Below are positions 1 to 9,113 of a stretch of DNA of 64,000 nucleotides, piece by piece (positions within the stretch are counted from its first letter, which is position 1; each line of letters begins with the position of its first letter). The notes beneath the pieces were generated by a model. It was not told the DNA's origin and did not search any database. It saw nothing but the letters and a program-made list of their open reading frames with translations. The position numbers were made by a program, and so were the translations under genes. The stretch is from Gemmatimonadota bacterium (GTDB lineage: Bacteria > Gemmatimonadota > Gemmatimonadetes > Gemmatimonadales > Gemmatimonadaceae), in assembly GCA_003134685.1 (NCBI GenBank), contig PLCA01000016.1:237988-301987 (forward strand), written 5' to 3'.

Positions 1-5
1 TCTCG

Positions 6-1067
6 CTACCCCGCCAGCACTCTATTGTACACCTCAGCCGTCCGTTCGATCATCCGCTTCGAGTTGAATTCCCCGGCGCGCTGCCTCGCGCCCTCACCGA
101 GCATGGAGCGGAGTCCGTCATCGCTGATCAGAGCCGCGGCGGCGCGGACGAAACCGGCGATGTCACCGGCCGGTACGAGCAGGCCGCTTTTGCCATCTTC
201 GATCACCTCGGGCAGCCCGCCGACCGCGAACGCGATCGGCGGAATTCCGAGAGCCATGGCATCGATCACCGACGTGCCGAGGCCCTCCGACCTGGCCGGA
301 TGCCAGAGAACATCGAGGCCCGATATGGCGTCGTGAATCTCCTCGACGAATCCCGCGTCGAATCCTTCGACGCCGGAGACAGTCGTCCCCCCTTGTCCCT
401 TTCCGCCGAGTAGGACGAGTCGAGTGCGGCGGAACACCTCGCCGGGAAGGCGGCGCGCGATTCCTGCCACCATGTCGAGACCCTTCTCCTGCGTCATCGC
501 ACCGACGATGCCGCAGATGACCGAATTCGGCGGCCATCCACGCTCGCGCCGCCAGTTGCGCGGTCGCTTGACCTGAGGAGCAGGGACTCCGGAGTAGACG
601 ACCTCGATTTTATCGGCCTGGACTCCCGCCTTCACCATGGCGGTCTTCACCGCCTGCGAGATGGCGATGAAAGCATCCACACCGTAGCGGTACTTGAGAC
701 GAACCTGTTTTGGAGGGAAGGCGACGCGACGCGTCACCACCAGCCGCGTTTTGCTTTTCCCGAGGAGCGCGAGCCTCGCGATCGAGTGCGTGCGGGCGTC
801 GTGCGCGTGCACGACCCCAGCGTCCCACTCCCGAGCGACGGCGCGGAGCTCGCGCGCGGAGCGAATATCCCATTCACCACGGAGTGTGAGCCGATATGTG
901 GGAAGTCCCGCCTGCTCGGCACGCCGGATGAGGGGGGATCCGGTGGGGGCCACAACGAGAGTGCGATAGCCGAGGTCGCGAAGTCCGGTGGCGAGCAGAA
1001 ATACCTGACGCTGGCCGCCGCGCCAGCTGCGCCCGGAGTCGACGTGAAGAATCCGTGGGAGCTCCAC
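6..1067 (-). CDS. GT4-family glycosyltransferase
   Basis: The product resembles GT-B fold glycosyltransferases of family 4, which move a sugar from an activated donor to a lipid or glycan acceptor at the cytoplasmic membrane. The N-terminus has the acceptor-domain signature RILHVDSGRSWRGGQRQ. The C-terminal half has a donor-binding region with HPARSEGLGTSVIDAMALG followed by GLPEVIEDGKSGLLV, where the E of EG and the E of PEV are the expected E-x7-E type donor residues. The reading frame is open upstream to 1115, but a GTG at 1067 overlaps the TAG stop of the upstream hydrolase, which suggests translational coupling, so I chose it. The length of about 353 residues is normal for the family. 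Acceptor and donor cannot be read from sequence. Confidence 0.85.
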   Translation of the reverse strand: MELPRILHVDSGRSWRGGQRQVFLLATGLRDLGYRTLVVAPTGSPLIRRAEQAGLPTYRLTLRGEWDIRSARELRAVAREWDAGVVHAHDARTHSIARLALLGKSKTRLVVTRRVAFPPKQVRLKYRYGVDAFIAISQAVKTAMVKAGVQADKIEVVYSGVPAPQVKRPRNWRRERGWPPNSVICGIVGAMTQEKGLDMVAGIARRLPGEVFRRTRLVLLGGKGQGGTTVSGVEGFDAGFVEEIHDAISGLDVLWHPARSEGLGTSVIDAMALGIPPIAFAVGGLPEVIEDGKSGLLVPAGDIAGFVRAAAALISDDGLRSMLGEGARQRAGEFNSKRMIERTAEVYNRVLAG

Positions 1068-1819
1068 TACCCTTCGAGCTTCCGCGCGAACGACTGGAAC
1101 AGGCCCCGGTCCCACGGTTCGGCCGAGTCAGTCATTTCCTCGGGGTGCCACTGCACGGCCATCACCCACCAATCTTCGTCGGTGGACTCGATCCCCTCGA
1201 TGATCCCATCCGGAGACCGGGCCGTGACGCGCATCCCGTCGGCGACGCGCTTCACCGACTGGTGGTGGAATGAATTCACCGTGAGGTGCTCGGTGCCGAC
1301 CGCCGTGGCGATAAGCGAGCCCGGCTCGACGGATATCTCGTGAGTGCGTGAATCGCGGGCGCTCTCTTCGTCGTGCGCGATTTTGGTCTCGCACTGCGAC
1401 GGAATGTCCTGTACCAGGGTTCCCCCGAGGGCGACGTTGAGTATTTGTATCCCCCGGCAGATCGCCAGAACCGGAGTTCCGCGCTCCTTCGCCTCCTTGA
1501 TCAGTGAGGCTTCCGTCGCATCGCGCGCGGCGTTAACGGAACGTACTTTTTCGTGGCGTTTTTCACCGTAGCGAGCGGGATCGACGTCTTCGCCGCCAGT
1601 TAGCACGAGGCCTGCAACGGAATCGAGAATCGCGGAGGCGGCGTCGGCATTGGCGAGTGGTGGGACGATGAGTGGTATGAGCCCTGCATTTTCCAGGGCA
1701 GTCACGTAGGCGGCGGTCAGCCGTACACGACTGGTATCGCCATCGGGGCGAATGCCGGCGGTAACAGCAACTGTGCAAGCTCGGACCGGCTTGCGCGCGG
1801 ACGACACGAGTGATCTCAC
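1067..1819 (-). CDS. Gamma-glutamyl-gamma-aminobutyrate hydrolase family protein (class I GATase fold, peptidase C26)
   Basis: This is a cytoplasmic glutamine-amidotransferase-like hydrolase of the PuuD type, which cleaves gamma-glutamyl amides. The nucleophile elbow is visible as AICRGIQ with the catalytic Cys near residue 121. The second catalytic element is QWHPEE near the C-terminus. An oxyanion-region motif LTGGEDVDPARYG also fits the family, and 250 residues is the usual length. The GTG start at 1819 lies head to head with the start of the Omp85 gene at 1810, so the two genes overlap at their 5' ends; an in-frame GTG at 1807 is an alternative start that would remove the overlap. The glycosyltransferase follows immediately. 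No polyamine genes are adjacent, so the substrate is unassigned. Confidence 0.88.
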   Translation of the reverse strand: MRSLVSSARKPVRACTVAVTAGIRPDGDTSRVRLTAAYVTALENAGLIPLIVPPLANADAASAILDSVAGLVLTGGEDVDPARYGEKRHEKVRSVNAARDATEASLIKEAKERGTPVLAICRGIQILNVALGGTLVQDIPSQCETKIAHDEESARDSRTHEISVEPGSLIATAVGTEHLTVNSFHHQSVKRVADGMRVTARSPDGIIEGIESTDEDWWVMAVQWHPEEMTDSAEPWDRGLFQSFARKLEG

Positions 1820-3528
1820 TTAGACAGGGTACGTTGGCACTGCTGGTCGCCGCGGGGTCGGCGACAAATGCGCAGCCCCAAAGTCTGAGCGGCCTCCCCG
1901 TCGCCTGCAAGGGGGAGCGCATCAGTCGGATCGATATCGATGCGAATCCGCCCTTCACCATCACCGGCAATAACATCTGGCAGAAGGCGGGACGCTTCGC
2001 GGCGAAGGAGCACGTGACCACGAAGGACGCTGTGATACGGCGATACCTCGCCCTGCAGCTCGGCGACCCCTGTACGGAGCTGCGCCGCGCTGAGTCGGAG
2101 CGCATCCTCCGCGCGCAGCCGTTCATCGCCGACGCGACCGTGCTTGCCTATGACGATGGACTGGGTGGCGTCACCCTCACCGTCACGACCGTGGACGAAG
2201 TCTCGCTGATTATAGGCGCCGGTATCGGTGGTGGCTCCGGCGTTCACTCGCTGCTGCTGGGGGAGGACAATCTTCTCGGCAGCGCCCTCCACGCGGAGAG
2301 CCAGTGGAAGAAGGCTGTGCACAGAGACATCTACGGAGCGAAGGTGGTCGACTATCAGTTTCTGGGCCGACCCTACCAGCTGCGACTCGAGGGCGGGAGG
2401 CGCGAGCTGGGGAGCGACTGGGCGACCGAGCTCAGCCATCCATTCCTCACCGATTTGCAGCGAGTCTCGTGGCGAACCACGGCCGGCAACACGAACGGAT
2501 ACTTCTACTTTCGGAGACCGGACGCGTTGCCGGCGGCCATACGACTGGAGCGATCGTACAGCGACATAGGTGGCGTAGTGCGCATCGGCCCGCCTCTGGG
2601 ACGCCTGGCGCTCGTCGGTGGTTCGATCTCGTTCGAGGATGAAAGTCCCGGGACGTCGCCGATCATCGTCACCGATACGGCTCTTGTGGCGGACACGAGC
2701 CAGGCGCTGATCAACAGGTATACGAAGCACCAGACGGCCCGGCTCAACGCTCTCTGGGGTATACGCAACATCGACTTCGTGCGCGTCAGCGGTTTCGACG
2801 CGCTCGAGGGCACGCAGGATCTTCGAACCGGGGTCCAGCTCGCGACCCTGCTCGGAAAGGGAGCCAGATTTCTCCGCGGCAACGAGCGCGACTGGTTCGG
2901 CTCGTCCGACCTGTATCTGGGCATGGCATCGCCCATTTCGTTCGCGGCGCTCGATGTGTCCGGTGAGGCCCGTCGCGATGAAGACGGCAATTGGGATGGA
3001 ATGCTGGCGCACGGACGCGCCGCGCTTTACGTGAAGCCAATCGACAGGCATACGGTGATTACAGACCTGGAGTGGAGCGCCGGATGGAAGCAGAGGATTC
3101 CGTTTCAGCTGACCTTCGCGGACCGCGACGGAGGGCTCCGCGGCTTCAGGTCAGTAGACGTCGGGGGAGCTCGGCGTATCGTCAGTCACTTCGAGGACCG
3201 CTACCTGATTGGCCGCCGCAAACAAATCGCGACATTCGCGGTGGCAGCGTTCGCCGAAGCGGGAAAGATATGGGCGGGCGATTCACCCTTCGGCGTGAAT
3301 ACCCCGGTTTATGCGTCGGCGGGTGTGAGCCTTTTCGCGGCTTCACCGCCGCAATCGCGCCGCACCTTCAGATTGGACTTGGCATTCCCGGTTCGGGGAC
3401 CGCGGGGCCACGGCTGGGAAGTGCGTCTCACCACCACCGATCTCACGAGGGCATTCCGGGTCGAGCCGCGCGACATCGCAAACAATCGCGAGAGGTCAGT
3501 GCCCCAGTCGGTGTTCAGCTGGCCGTAG
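1810..3528 (+). CDS. Omp85/BamA-like outer-membrane beta-barrel protein
   Basis: A predicted signal peptide (LALLVAAGSATNAQ) is followed by about 130 residues resembling one or two POTRA-like modules (RISRIDIDANPPFTI, then alternating polar strands). A C-terminal barrel carries the conserved DGGLRGFRS segment, matching the VRGF/Y loop-6 motif of the Omp85 surface-antigen family. At 572 residues it is shorter than BamA, with fewer POTRA domains, so it is more like TamA/FhaC-type or short Omp85 proteins. Such proteins insert or translocate proteins or lipids at the outer membrane. It starts with GTG and diverges from the hydrolase gene, with which it overlaps. The isolated location gives no substrate clue. 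The family call is supported by the RGF motif and barrel pattern only. Confidence 0.75.
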   Translation: MISLRQGTLALLVAAGSATNAQPQSLSGLPVACKGERISRIDIDANPPFTITGNNIWQKAGRFAAKEHVTTKDAVIRRYLALQLGDPCTELRRAESERILRAQPFIADATVLAYDDGLGGVTLTVTTVDEVSLIIGAGIGGGSGVHSLLLGEDNLLGSALHAESQWKKAVHRDIYGAKVVDYQFLGRPYQLRLEGGRRELGSDWATELSHPFLTDLQRVSWRTTAGNTNGYFYFRRPDALPAAIRLERSYSDIGGVVRIGPPLGRLALVGGSISFEDESPGTSPIIVTDTALVADTSQALINRYTKHQTARLNALWGIRNIDFVRVSGFDALEGTQDLRTGVQLATLLGKGARFLRGNERDWFGSSDLYLGMASPISFAALDVSGEARRDEDGNWDGMLAHGRAALYVKPIDRHTVITDLEWSAGWKQRIPFQLTFADRDGGLRGFRSVDVGGARRIVSHFEDRYLIGRRKQIATFAVAAFAEAGKIWAGDSPFGVNTPVYASAGVSLFAASPPQSRRTFRLDLAFPVRGPRGHGWEVRLTTTDLTRAFRVEPRDIANNRERSVPQSVFSWP

Positions 3529-3570
3529 CGCGGTGAGGCCGGAGTAGCGAACGCTGCGCCAGCCGGCATT

Positions 3571-5154
3571 TCACCGATTGCCCGCTGGAACGTCGCGCAT
3601 CATTCTGCGAACCGGGATGACGAGCAATCCGCACACGACCGCGGCGACGAAGAGGAACATCGAGGTCTGCCTGAACAGGATCGGCATCTGGGGCAGCTTC
3701 TCCGGATCCACGCTTCCACCCACGATTCCCGCCACGAGATTGCCGAGCGCGCTCGCCATGAACCAGATACCCATCATCTGGCCCTTGAACTTGATTGGCG
3801 CGAGCTTGGTCATCGAGCTTAGCCCAACTGGACTGAGGGACAGCTCGCCTACCGACTGGAAGAAGTAGCTCCACACCAGCCACCACGGTGAGACGAGGAC
3901 ATTGCCCCCGCCCGCGATGACGATGTTCGCGGCGAATACCATCACCACGAAACCAACGCCGGCGAAGAACAGCCCCCACGCGAACTTGGCAATGCTCGAC
4001 GGCGCTCTCCCGCGCTTGCCGAGCGCTATCCAGATCGCAGCGAACACCGGTGCGAGCGCGATGACGAACACGGAGTTTGCTGCCTGGAGCCAGAGCGTCG
4101 GCATCTCCCATCCGAACACGACTCTATTGGTGAAATCGCGCGCGAAAAGATTGAGTGACGTCGGCGCCTGCTCGAAGGCGGACCAGAAAATCGCCGCAAA
4201 GAAAAAGAGAAGGATGATGACGACCACGCGCTTCTTTTCCTCGCTGGTCAGTCCGCCACCGACGAACAGATAGATGAAATACAGCAGCGCGGACCCGACG
4301 ATGACATACGTCATTTTCGTCGCTAGCGAAACCGCGTTGATATGGATCAGTCCGGTCATCGTCAACAGGACCAGCAGCGCAATCAGGGCGACGCCGATCA
4401 TCACCGAGAGCTTGACGCGGCGATGCTCCGCTGGATCGGCGGAGCCCGGCGAGACTCCGATGTCGCCGAGCGTTTTGTCGCCTCGCAAACGATAGGTGAT
4501 CAGTCCAACCACCATACCGAGCCCGGCGGCACCGAAGCCGAGGGACCAGCCCACGCGCTCGCCGAGGATGCCCGTGATAAGGGGGGCGACGAGCGCGCCG
4601 AAGTTGATTCCCATGTAGAAGATCGAGAAGCCGGCGTCGCGCCGCGATCCGCCCTCGGGATAGAGATCACCGACGATCGCCGAGATGTTGGGCTTGAGGA
4701 GTCCGGTGCCCATCACGATGAGAACCAGTCCGATGTAGAATGCCGATTGCGCGAAGACGATCGAGAGAGCGATCGACAAATGTCCCAGCGCGATCAGAAC
4801 TCCCCCGTACCAGATCGAGCGTCTCAGTCCGAGCCACCTGTCGGCGATCCAGCCGCCGGGCAGCGACGCGAGGTACACGCTGGCGGCGTAAATGCCGACG
4901 ATCGACGACGCCGTCGCCCGATCCATTCCGAATCCGCCAGACGCCAGCGCGGCCGTCATGAACAGAACGAGGAGGGGGCGTATACCGTAGAAGGAGAACC
5001 GCTCCCACATCTCGGTGAAGAAGAGCGTCGAGAGACCTACGGGATGCCCGAAGAAAGTGCGCTTGCTGGCACCCGCAAATCCCGGAGGCGGAACGTCGGC
5101 CGTTACAGCTCCTGCCGAGGGCTGCTCAAAAACGCCTTTCGAGTCTCTGGCCAT
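3571..5154 (-). CDS. POT/PTR2-family proton-dependent oligopeptide transporter
   Basis: This major-facilitator transporter couples di- and tripeptide uptake to protons in the inner membrane. The first helix region has the POT signature E-x-x-E-R (FTEMWERFSFYG), followed by GGWIADRWLG and a FYMGINFGAL segment, with about 12 to 14 hydrophobic stretches over 527 residues. The frame is open to 5229, but the first sensible ATG is at 5154 (MARDSKG), which leaves a hydrophilic N-tail of about 30 residues. It is the last gene of a minus-strand run beginning with lipoate ligase and containing a complete ABC peptide importer, so two mechanistically different peptide uptake systems are adjacent. Confidence 0.93.
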   Translation of the reverse strand: MARDSKGVFEQPSAGAVTADVPPPGFAGASKRTFFGHPVGLSTLFFTEMWERFSFYGIRPLLVLFMTAALASGGFGMDRATASSIVGIYAASVYLASLPGGWIADRWLGLRRSIWYGGVLIALGHLSIALSIVFAQSAFYIGLVLIVMGTGLLKPNISAIVGDLYPEGGSRRDAGFSIFYMGINFGALVAPLITGILGERVGWSLGFGAAGLGMVVGLITYRLRGDKTLGDIGVSPGSADPAEHRRVKLSVMIGVALIALLVLLTMTGLIHINAVSLATKMTYVIVGSALLYFIYLFVGGGLTSEEKKRVVVIILLFFFAAIFWSAFEQAPTSLNLFARDFTNRVVFGWEMPTLWLQAANSVFVIALAPVFAAIWIALGKRGRAPSSIAKFAWGLFFAGVGFVVMVFAANIVIAGGGNVLVSPWWLVWSYFFQSVGELSLSPVGLSSMTKLAPIKFKGQMMGIWFMASALGNLVAGIVGGSVDPEKLPQMPILFRQTSMFLFVAAVVCGLLVIPVRRMMRDVPAGNR

Positions 5155-5176
5155 TTGTCGGAAGAGTAAGGGTCTT

Positions 5177-6244
5177 CTACGCGTGCACGGCGGCGAGCGG
5201 AAGATACCGCTCGGGTGGATGTACGCCACCAGCTTCCTTTTGTTGTTCCCAGCTCACGGTCGTCGGCGGCTGCTTGATGCAGGCGGCGAAGTGTCCCGGC
5301 GTCTTCTCCTCGAGTGGAGGAACGATCGCGGCGCACGCCGCGTCCTTTGCGGGATGGTGGCAGCGCGGATGGAAGACGCACCCCGAGGGCGGATTCGCGG
5401 GAGAAGGAACATCTCCCTGCAGAATGATTCTCTCCTTCCGCGCGTGTGGATCGGCGACCGGAACCGCGGAGAGAAGCGCCTGGGTGTACGGCATGAGCGG
5501 AGTGCTATATAGATCTTCGACCGTCGCGAGCTCGACGATCTTCCCCAGATACATCACGGCGACACGATCGGCGATGTGCTCCACGACCGAGAGGTCGTGC
5601 GCGATGAACATGTACGTGAGGTCGTGGTCCCGCTGCAGGTCCTCGAGCAGGTTGATCACCTGCGCCTGCACGGAGACATCCAGCGCCGACACCGGCTCGT
5701 CGCAGACGATGAACTTGGGCTCGACCGAGAGAGCACGCGCGATGCCGATGCGCTGACGCTGTCCGCCCGAGAACTCGTGGGGATACCGATTCGAGTACTC
5801 TGGCCGCAGTCCCACTTCCTGGAGCAGCTGCCTGACGCGCGCGTCCGCGGCTGCGCCCTCGGCGAGCTTGTGAATGGTGAGCCCCTCTCGGATGATCGCT
5901 CCGACGGCCATGCGCGGGTTGAGTGACGAGACGGGATCCTGGAAGATTATCTGCATCTCCCGCCTCAGCGCGCGCAGCTCGGACGTGCCCATCGCTCTCA
6001 CGTCGCGTCCCTCGAATCTTATCTCGCCCGACGTGGGCTCGATCAGTCGCAGGATCGAGCGGCCGGTCGTGGTCTTGCCGCAGCCGGATTCGCCGACGAC
6101 GCCGAGTGTCTCGCCGCGGGCGACGTCGAACGACACATCGTTAACTGCTTTGACCGCACCAACCTGCCGCGACAGGATGCCTTTTCTGATCGGAAACTCT
6201 TTCTTGAGATTCCGCACTGAAACCAGCGGCTCAGTTCCGTTCAT
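5177..6244 (-). CDS. Oligopeptide/dipeptide ABC transporter ATP-binding protein (DppF/OppF type)
   Basis: This is an ABC ATPase that powers peptide import at the inner face of the membrane. Walker A is GESGCGKTT, the ABC signature is EFSGGQRQR, and Walker B is [12 protein letters not shown]. The C-terminal oligopeptide_ABC_C extension carries the Cys-rich [10 protein letters not shown] segment typical of OppD/OppF-like proteins. The ATG at 6244 overlaps the TGA of the upstream ATPase gene (ATGA), so the two are probably translationally coupled. The longer open frame reaching 6883 is antisense-free read-through of the DppD region in another frame and is not the gene. The product is 355 residues. 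Confidence 0.95.
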   Translation of the reverse strand: MNGTEPLVSVRNLKKEFPIRKGILSRQVGAVKAVNDVSFDVARGETLGVVGESGCGKTTTGRSILRLIEPTSGEIRFEGRDVRAMGTSELRALRREMQIIFQDPVSSLNPRMAVGAIIREGLTIHKLAEGAAADARVRQLLQEVGLRPEYSNRYPHEFSGGQRQRIGIARALSVEPKFIVCDEPVSALDVSVQAQVINLLEDLQRDHDLTYMFIAHDLSVVEHIADRVAVMYLGKIVELATVEDLYSTPLMPYTQALLSAVPVADPHARKERIILQGDVPSPANPPSGCVFHPRCHHPAKDAACAAIVPPLEEKTPGHFAACIKQPPTTVSWEQQKEAGGVHPPERYLPLAAVHA

Positions 6245-7272
6245 GCGGCGGCGACTCCTGCTTCGACGACGACAGGCGGATGCGGGTGATTCCGCCGCTC
6301 CGGCTCGACCGCCAGATGGCAACGCGACACGTGGCCTGTGCCGATCTGGTAAAGCGGTGGATGCTCGCTCGCGCAGCGATCCCACGAATAGGGACAGCGA
6401 TCGCGAAAGCGACAACCTGCCGGCCATTCTGTCGGCGCGGGCACGGTGCCGGGGATGACGTTTAGCCGCTCCTGATCGTGCCCGATGTGCGGCATCGAGT
6501 GCATCAATCCCTCGGTGTAGGGATGCTGCGGCTTGGCAAAAAGCTCGTCGACCTCTGCCTGCTCCACCACTTCTCCCGCGTACATCACGATCACCCTCGA
6601 CGCCGTCTCGGCGATGACACCCAGGTCGTGGGTGATCATCAGGATCGAGGTGCCGATTTTCTTCTGGAGATCGACCAGCAGGTCGAGGATCTGCGCCTGA
6701 ATCGTGACGTCGAGAGCCGTAGTCGGCTCGTCGGCGATGACGAGCGCGGGTTTCATCATGAGCGCCATCGCGATCAGCACGCGCTGGCGCATGCCGCCAG
6801 AGAGCTGGTGCGGGTACTGCTTTGCCCGCGAGTCCGCGTCGGGAATTCCGGTGAGCGCGAGCATCTCCACGGCGCGATCCCACGCATCCCTTCTGCTCAT
6901 CCCGCCGTGGACGCGAGCAACTTCCGCGACCTGGTCGCCGACGGTGAACACTGGGTTGAGCGCCGACATCGGCTCCTGGAAGATCATCGAGATGCGATTG
7001 CCACGGATGTCGCGGATCTCATCGTCGCCGAGCGTGACGATGTCCTTTCCCTCGAACTCGATCACGCTGCCGGACTCTATTCGTCCCGGGGGCTGGATCA
7101 AGCGAAGGATCGAAAGCGCGGTCACGGATTTCCCGGAACCCGATTCTCCGACTAATCCAAGCGTCTCTCCAGCGCCGATGTCGAAAGAGACGCCGTCCAC
7201 AGCGCGCGCGACCCCGGCTTCCGTATAGAACCAGGTGCGCAGATTTCGGATCGACAGGAGCGGCGCGGTCAT
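6241..7272 (-). CDS. Oligopeptide/dipeptide ABC transporter ATP-binding protein (DppD/OppD type)
   Basis: This is the second ATPase of the peptide importer. Walker A is GESGSGKSV, the signature is QLSGGMRQR, Walker B is [11 protein letters not shown], and the H-loop is ITHDLGV. The C-terminal [14 protein letters not shown] motif is the conserved cysteine cluster of OppD-type ATPases, some of which bind an iron-sulfur cluster. It has 343 residues, the usual length. It is 4 bp from the DppC-like permease gene and overlaps the second ATPase, all on the minus strand. It should heterodimerise with the product of the next gene beneath the two permeases. Confidence 0.95.
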   Translation of the reverse strand: MTAPLLSIRNLRTWFYTEAGVARAVDGVSFDIGAGETLGLVGESGSGKSVTALSILRLIQPPGRIESGSVIEFEGKDIVTLGDDEIRDIRGNRISMIFQEPMSALNPVFTVGDQVAEVARVHGGMSRRDAWDRAVEMLALTGIPDADSRAKQYPHQLSGGMRQRVLIAMALMMKPALVIADEPTTALDVTIQAQILDLLVDLQKKIGTSILMITHDLGVIAETASRVIVMYAGEVVEQAEVDELFAKPQHPYTEGLMHSMPHIGHDQERLNVIPGTVPAPTEWPAGCRFRDRCPYSWDRCASEHPPLYQIGTGHVSRCHLAVEPERRNHPHPPVVVEAGVAAA

Positions 7273-7276
7273 CGAA

Positions 7277-8173
7277 TCATCGGCGTCGCTCGTACGCGTC
7301 GCTCAGCGATTCGGCCAGGATATTCAGCGTCATCACAGTGAGGACCATGAAGAGACCCGGAAAGAGTGACATCCACCACATTGTCGGGAACTGATCGGAA
7401 CCGTCCTGAATGATGTTTCCCCAGCTCGCCAACGGTTTCGGGACGCCGATCCCAAGGTACGAAAGTCCGGCCTCGAGCACGATCACGTGCGCGACGCCGA
7501 GGGTTGCCGCAACGACGATCGGGGAGACGATATTCGGAAGCAGGTGCCTCCACAGAATCCGCCTCCGGCTGGCGCCGAGAGCCTGGGCAGCGGTCACGAA
7601 TTCCGCGTGCTTCAACGCAAGAACCTGACCCCTGACAATGCGGCTAAGCCCGAACCAACCGGTGAGACCCAGAAACACCACCAGCGCGCCGATCGACAGT
7701 TTGGGCCACGCTACCAGCACGCCAATCAGAAGCAGAAGTCGCGGAATGGAAAGAAATGCATCGAGCACTCGCATCATGACTGCGTCTAATATTCCGCCCG
7801 CGTAGCCCGCGATCGCGCCGTACGCGACGCCCAAGGTGAGACTCACAATCGTCGCCAGAATCCCGATCATAAGCGAAAGCCGCGCGCCGTAGATGACGCG
7901 ACTCAGCACGTCCCGGCTGTATGGATCCGTCCCGAACGGATGTGCGAGCGAGGGCGGAAGATCCTTGAGTCCGACGATGTCCGGTTGTGCCGCAGGATTG
8001 TAGGGGGCTATGAGCGGCGCGAGCAGTCCCACCAGCACGATGACGCCGAGCACGAAGAGCGCGACGCGCGAGGACGGCTTGCGCAGAATGTTGCGCACGC
8101 TGAGCGCGAGCGGCGACTCCCGCTGCGGCGTGGGGCCGCTAGCGGCTGCGAAGTCTTGGGTCTGCCAGGGCAT
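7277..8173 (-). CDS. ABC peptide transporter permease (DppC/OppC type)
   Basis: This inner-membrane permease has an N-terminal anchor segment (VALFVLGVIVLVGLLAPLI) and five further hydrophobic spans. The BPD_transp_1 EAA loop is visible in EFVTAAQALGASRRRIL. The N-terminal region before the core and the GTDPYSRDVLSRVIYGARLSL segment are typical of DppC/OppC. It has 298 residues. Its 5' end overlaps the 3' end of the DppB-like gene by 35 bp, so the two subunits are likely made in fixed proportion. It works with the DppB-like permease and two ATPases encoded on either side. Confidence 0.94.
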   Translation of the reverse strand: MPWQTQDFAAASGPTPQRESPLALSVRNILRKPSSRVALFVLGVIVLVGLLAPLIAPYNPAAQPDIVGLKDLPPSLAHPFGTDPYSRDVLSRVIYGARLSLMIGILATIVSLTLGVAYGAIAGYAGGILDAVMMRVLDAFLSIPRLLLLIGVLVAWPKLSIGALVVFLGLTGWFGLSRIVRGQVLALKHAEFVTAAQALGASRRRILWRHLLPNIVSPIVVAATLGVAHVIVLEAGLSYLGIGVPKPLASWGNIIQDGSDQFPTMWWMSLFPGLFMVLTVMTLNILAESLSDAYERRR

Positions 8174-9110
8174 AGAGCACGTCGGAGAGAAGGCTTCCGA
8201 GGGTGACCATGATGCTGCCGATGATGACGCCGCCCACCACGAGGGGATAGTCGCGCGTTCCGATCGCGAGAACGACCGCGTACCCCATACCCGGCCAGGC
8301 GAAGATCTTCTCGACGAAGAACGCGCCGGTGAGAAGAGCCGGGAACGAGAGTCCGACCAGGGTGATGATTGGAAGCAGCGCGTTACGAAGCGCGTGGCGC
8401 CTGAGGATCTCAGGCTCGGTGAGTCCCTTTAAGCGTGCCGTGCGGATGTAATCGGCGGGAAGAACGTCGAGCAGCGCCGCGCGCTGATATCGCGCCACGA
8501 CTGCGGACGCGAGCAGCATGAGAGTGAGCGCGGGGAGCGCGAGGTGGTACAGACGATCGACGATTCGCCCCCCGAGCCCCCAGTACTCGTGCATCACGGG
8601 ATCGACCGCGCCGCCAACGGGGAAAATCGGCAGCCAATAGGCGAACGTGAGCAACGCCAGAGTGGCGAGCCAGAAATCCGGCATCGAGAAGAAAAAAAGC
8701 GAGAGTCCGCTCAACACGTGGTCCGTCACCGAGCCGCGACGCGACACCTGAAAAAGGGCGATGAGGATTCCGAAGACGAAACTTCCGACGAGCGCGACGC
8801 CCATGAGAACGAGAGTGTTCGGCAGCGCACTGCCCAGTACTTCGCGTACCGGCCGCTCGTGCGAGAAAGACCAGCCCAGCTCACCGTGCGCGAGCAAGCT
8901 CACGTATCTGACGAACTGCTCGGGCAGCGGACGGTCGAGTCCGTACTGCGCGCGCAACGTCTGCCGCACCGTCTCGCTCACATTCGGGTTGTCCATCACG
9001 GCGCTGAACGGATCGCCGGGAGCGAGGTGAATCAGCGCGAACGTGATTGTCGCGACAATGGCGACGATCACCGCGGCCTGGGCCAGCCGTTGCGCGATGT
9101 AGCGGAGCAC
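8139..9110 (-). CDS. ABC peptide transporter permease (DppB/OppB type)
   Basis: This inner-membrane permease of 323 residues begins with a membrane span (IVAIVATITFALIHLAPGDPF), followed by the VRQTLRAQYGLDRPLPEQF region conserved in DppB/OppB. The EAA-type loop is DYIRTARLKGLTEPEILRRHALRNALLP. It lies between the solute-binding-protein gene (3 bp gap) and the DppC-like gene (35-bp overlap) in the same minus-strand operon. The family assignment is clear. Whether the substrate is a dipeptide, oligopeptide, nickel or another small solute is not shown by the sequence. Confidence 0.94.
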   Translation of the reverse strand: MLRYIAQRLAQAAVIVAIVATITFALIHLAPGDPFSAVMDNPNVSETVRQTLRAQYGLDRPLPEQFVRYVSLLAHGELGWSFSHERPVREVLGSALPNTLVLMGVALVGSFVFGILIALFQVSRRGSVTDHVLSGLSLFFFSMPDFWLATLALLTFAYWLPIFPVGGAVDPVMHEYWGLGGRIVDRLYHLALPALTLMLLASAVVARYQRAALLDVLPADYIRTARLKGLTEPEILRRHALRNALLPIITLVGLSFPALLTGAFFVEKIFAWPGMGYAVVLAIGTRDYPLVVGGVIIGSIMVTLGSLLSDVLYALADPRLRSR

Positions 9111-9113
9111 CCG

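Noticed and set aside
5177-6883. A 568-residue ORF covering both peptide ATPases
   Set aside because: The 5' part is an out-of-frame reading of the DppD-type gene. The real gene starts at 6244 with the ATGA overlap.
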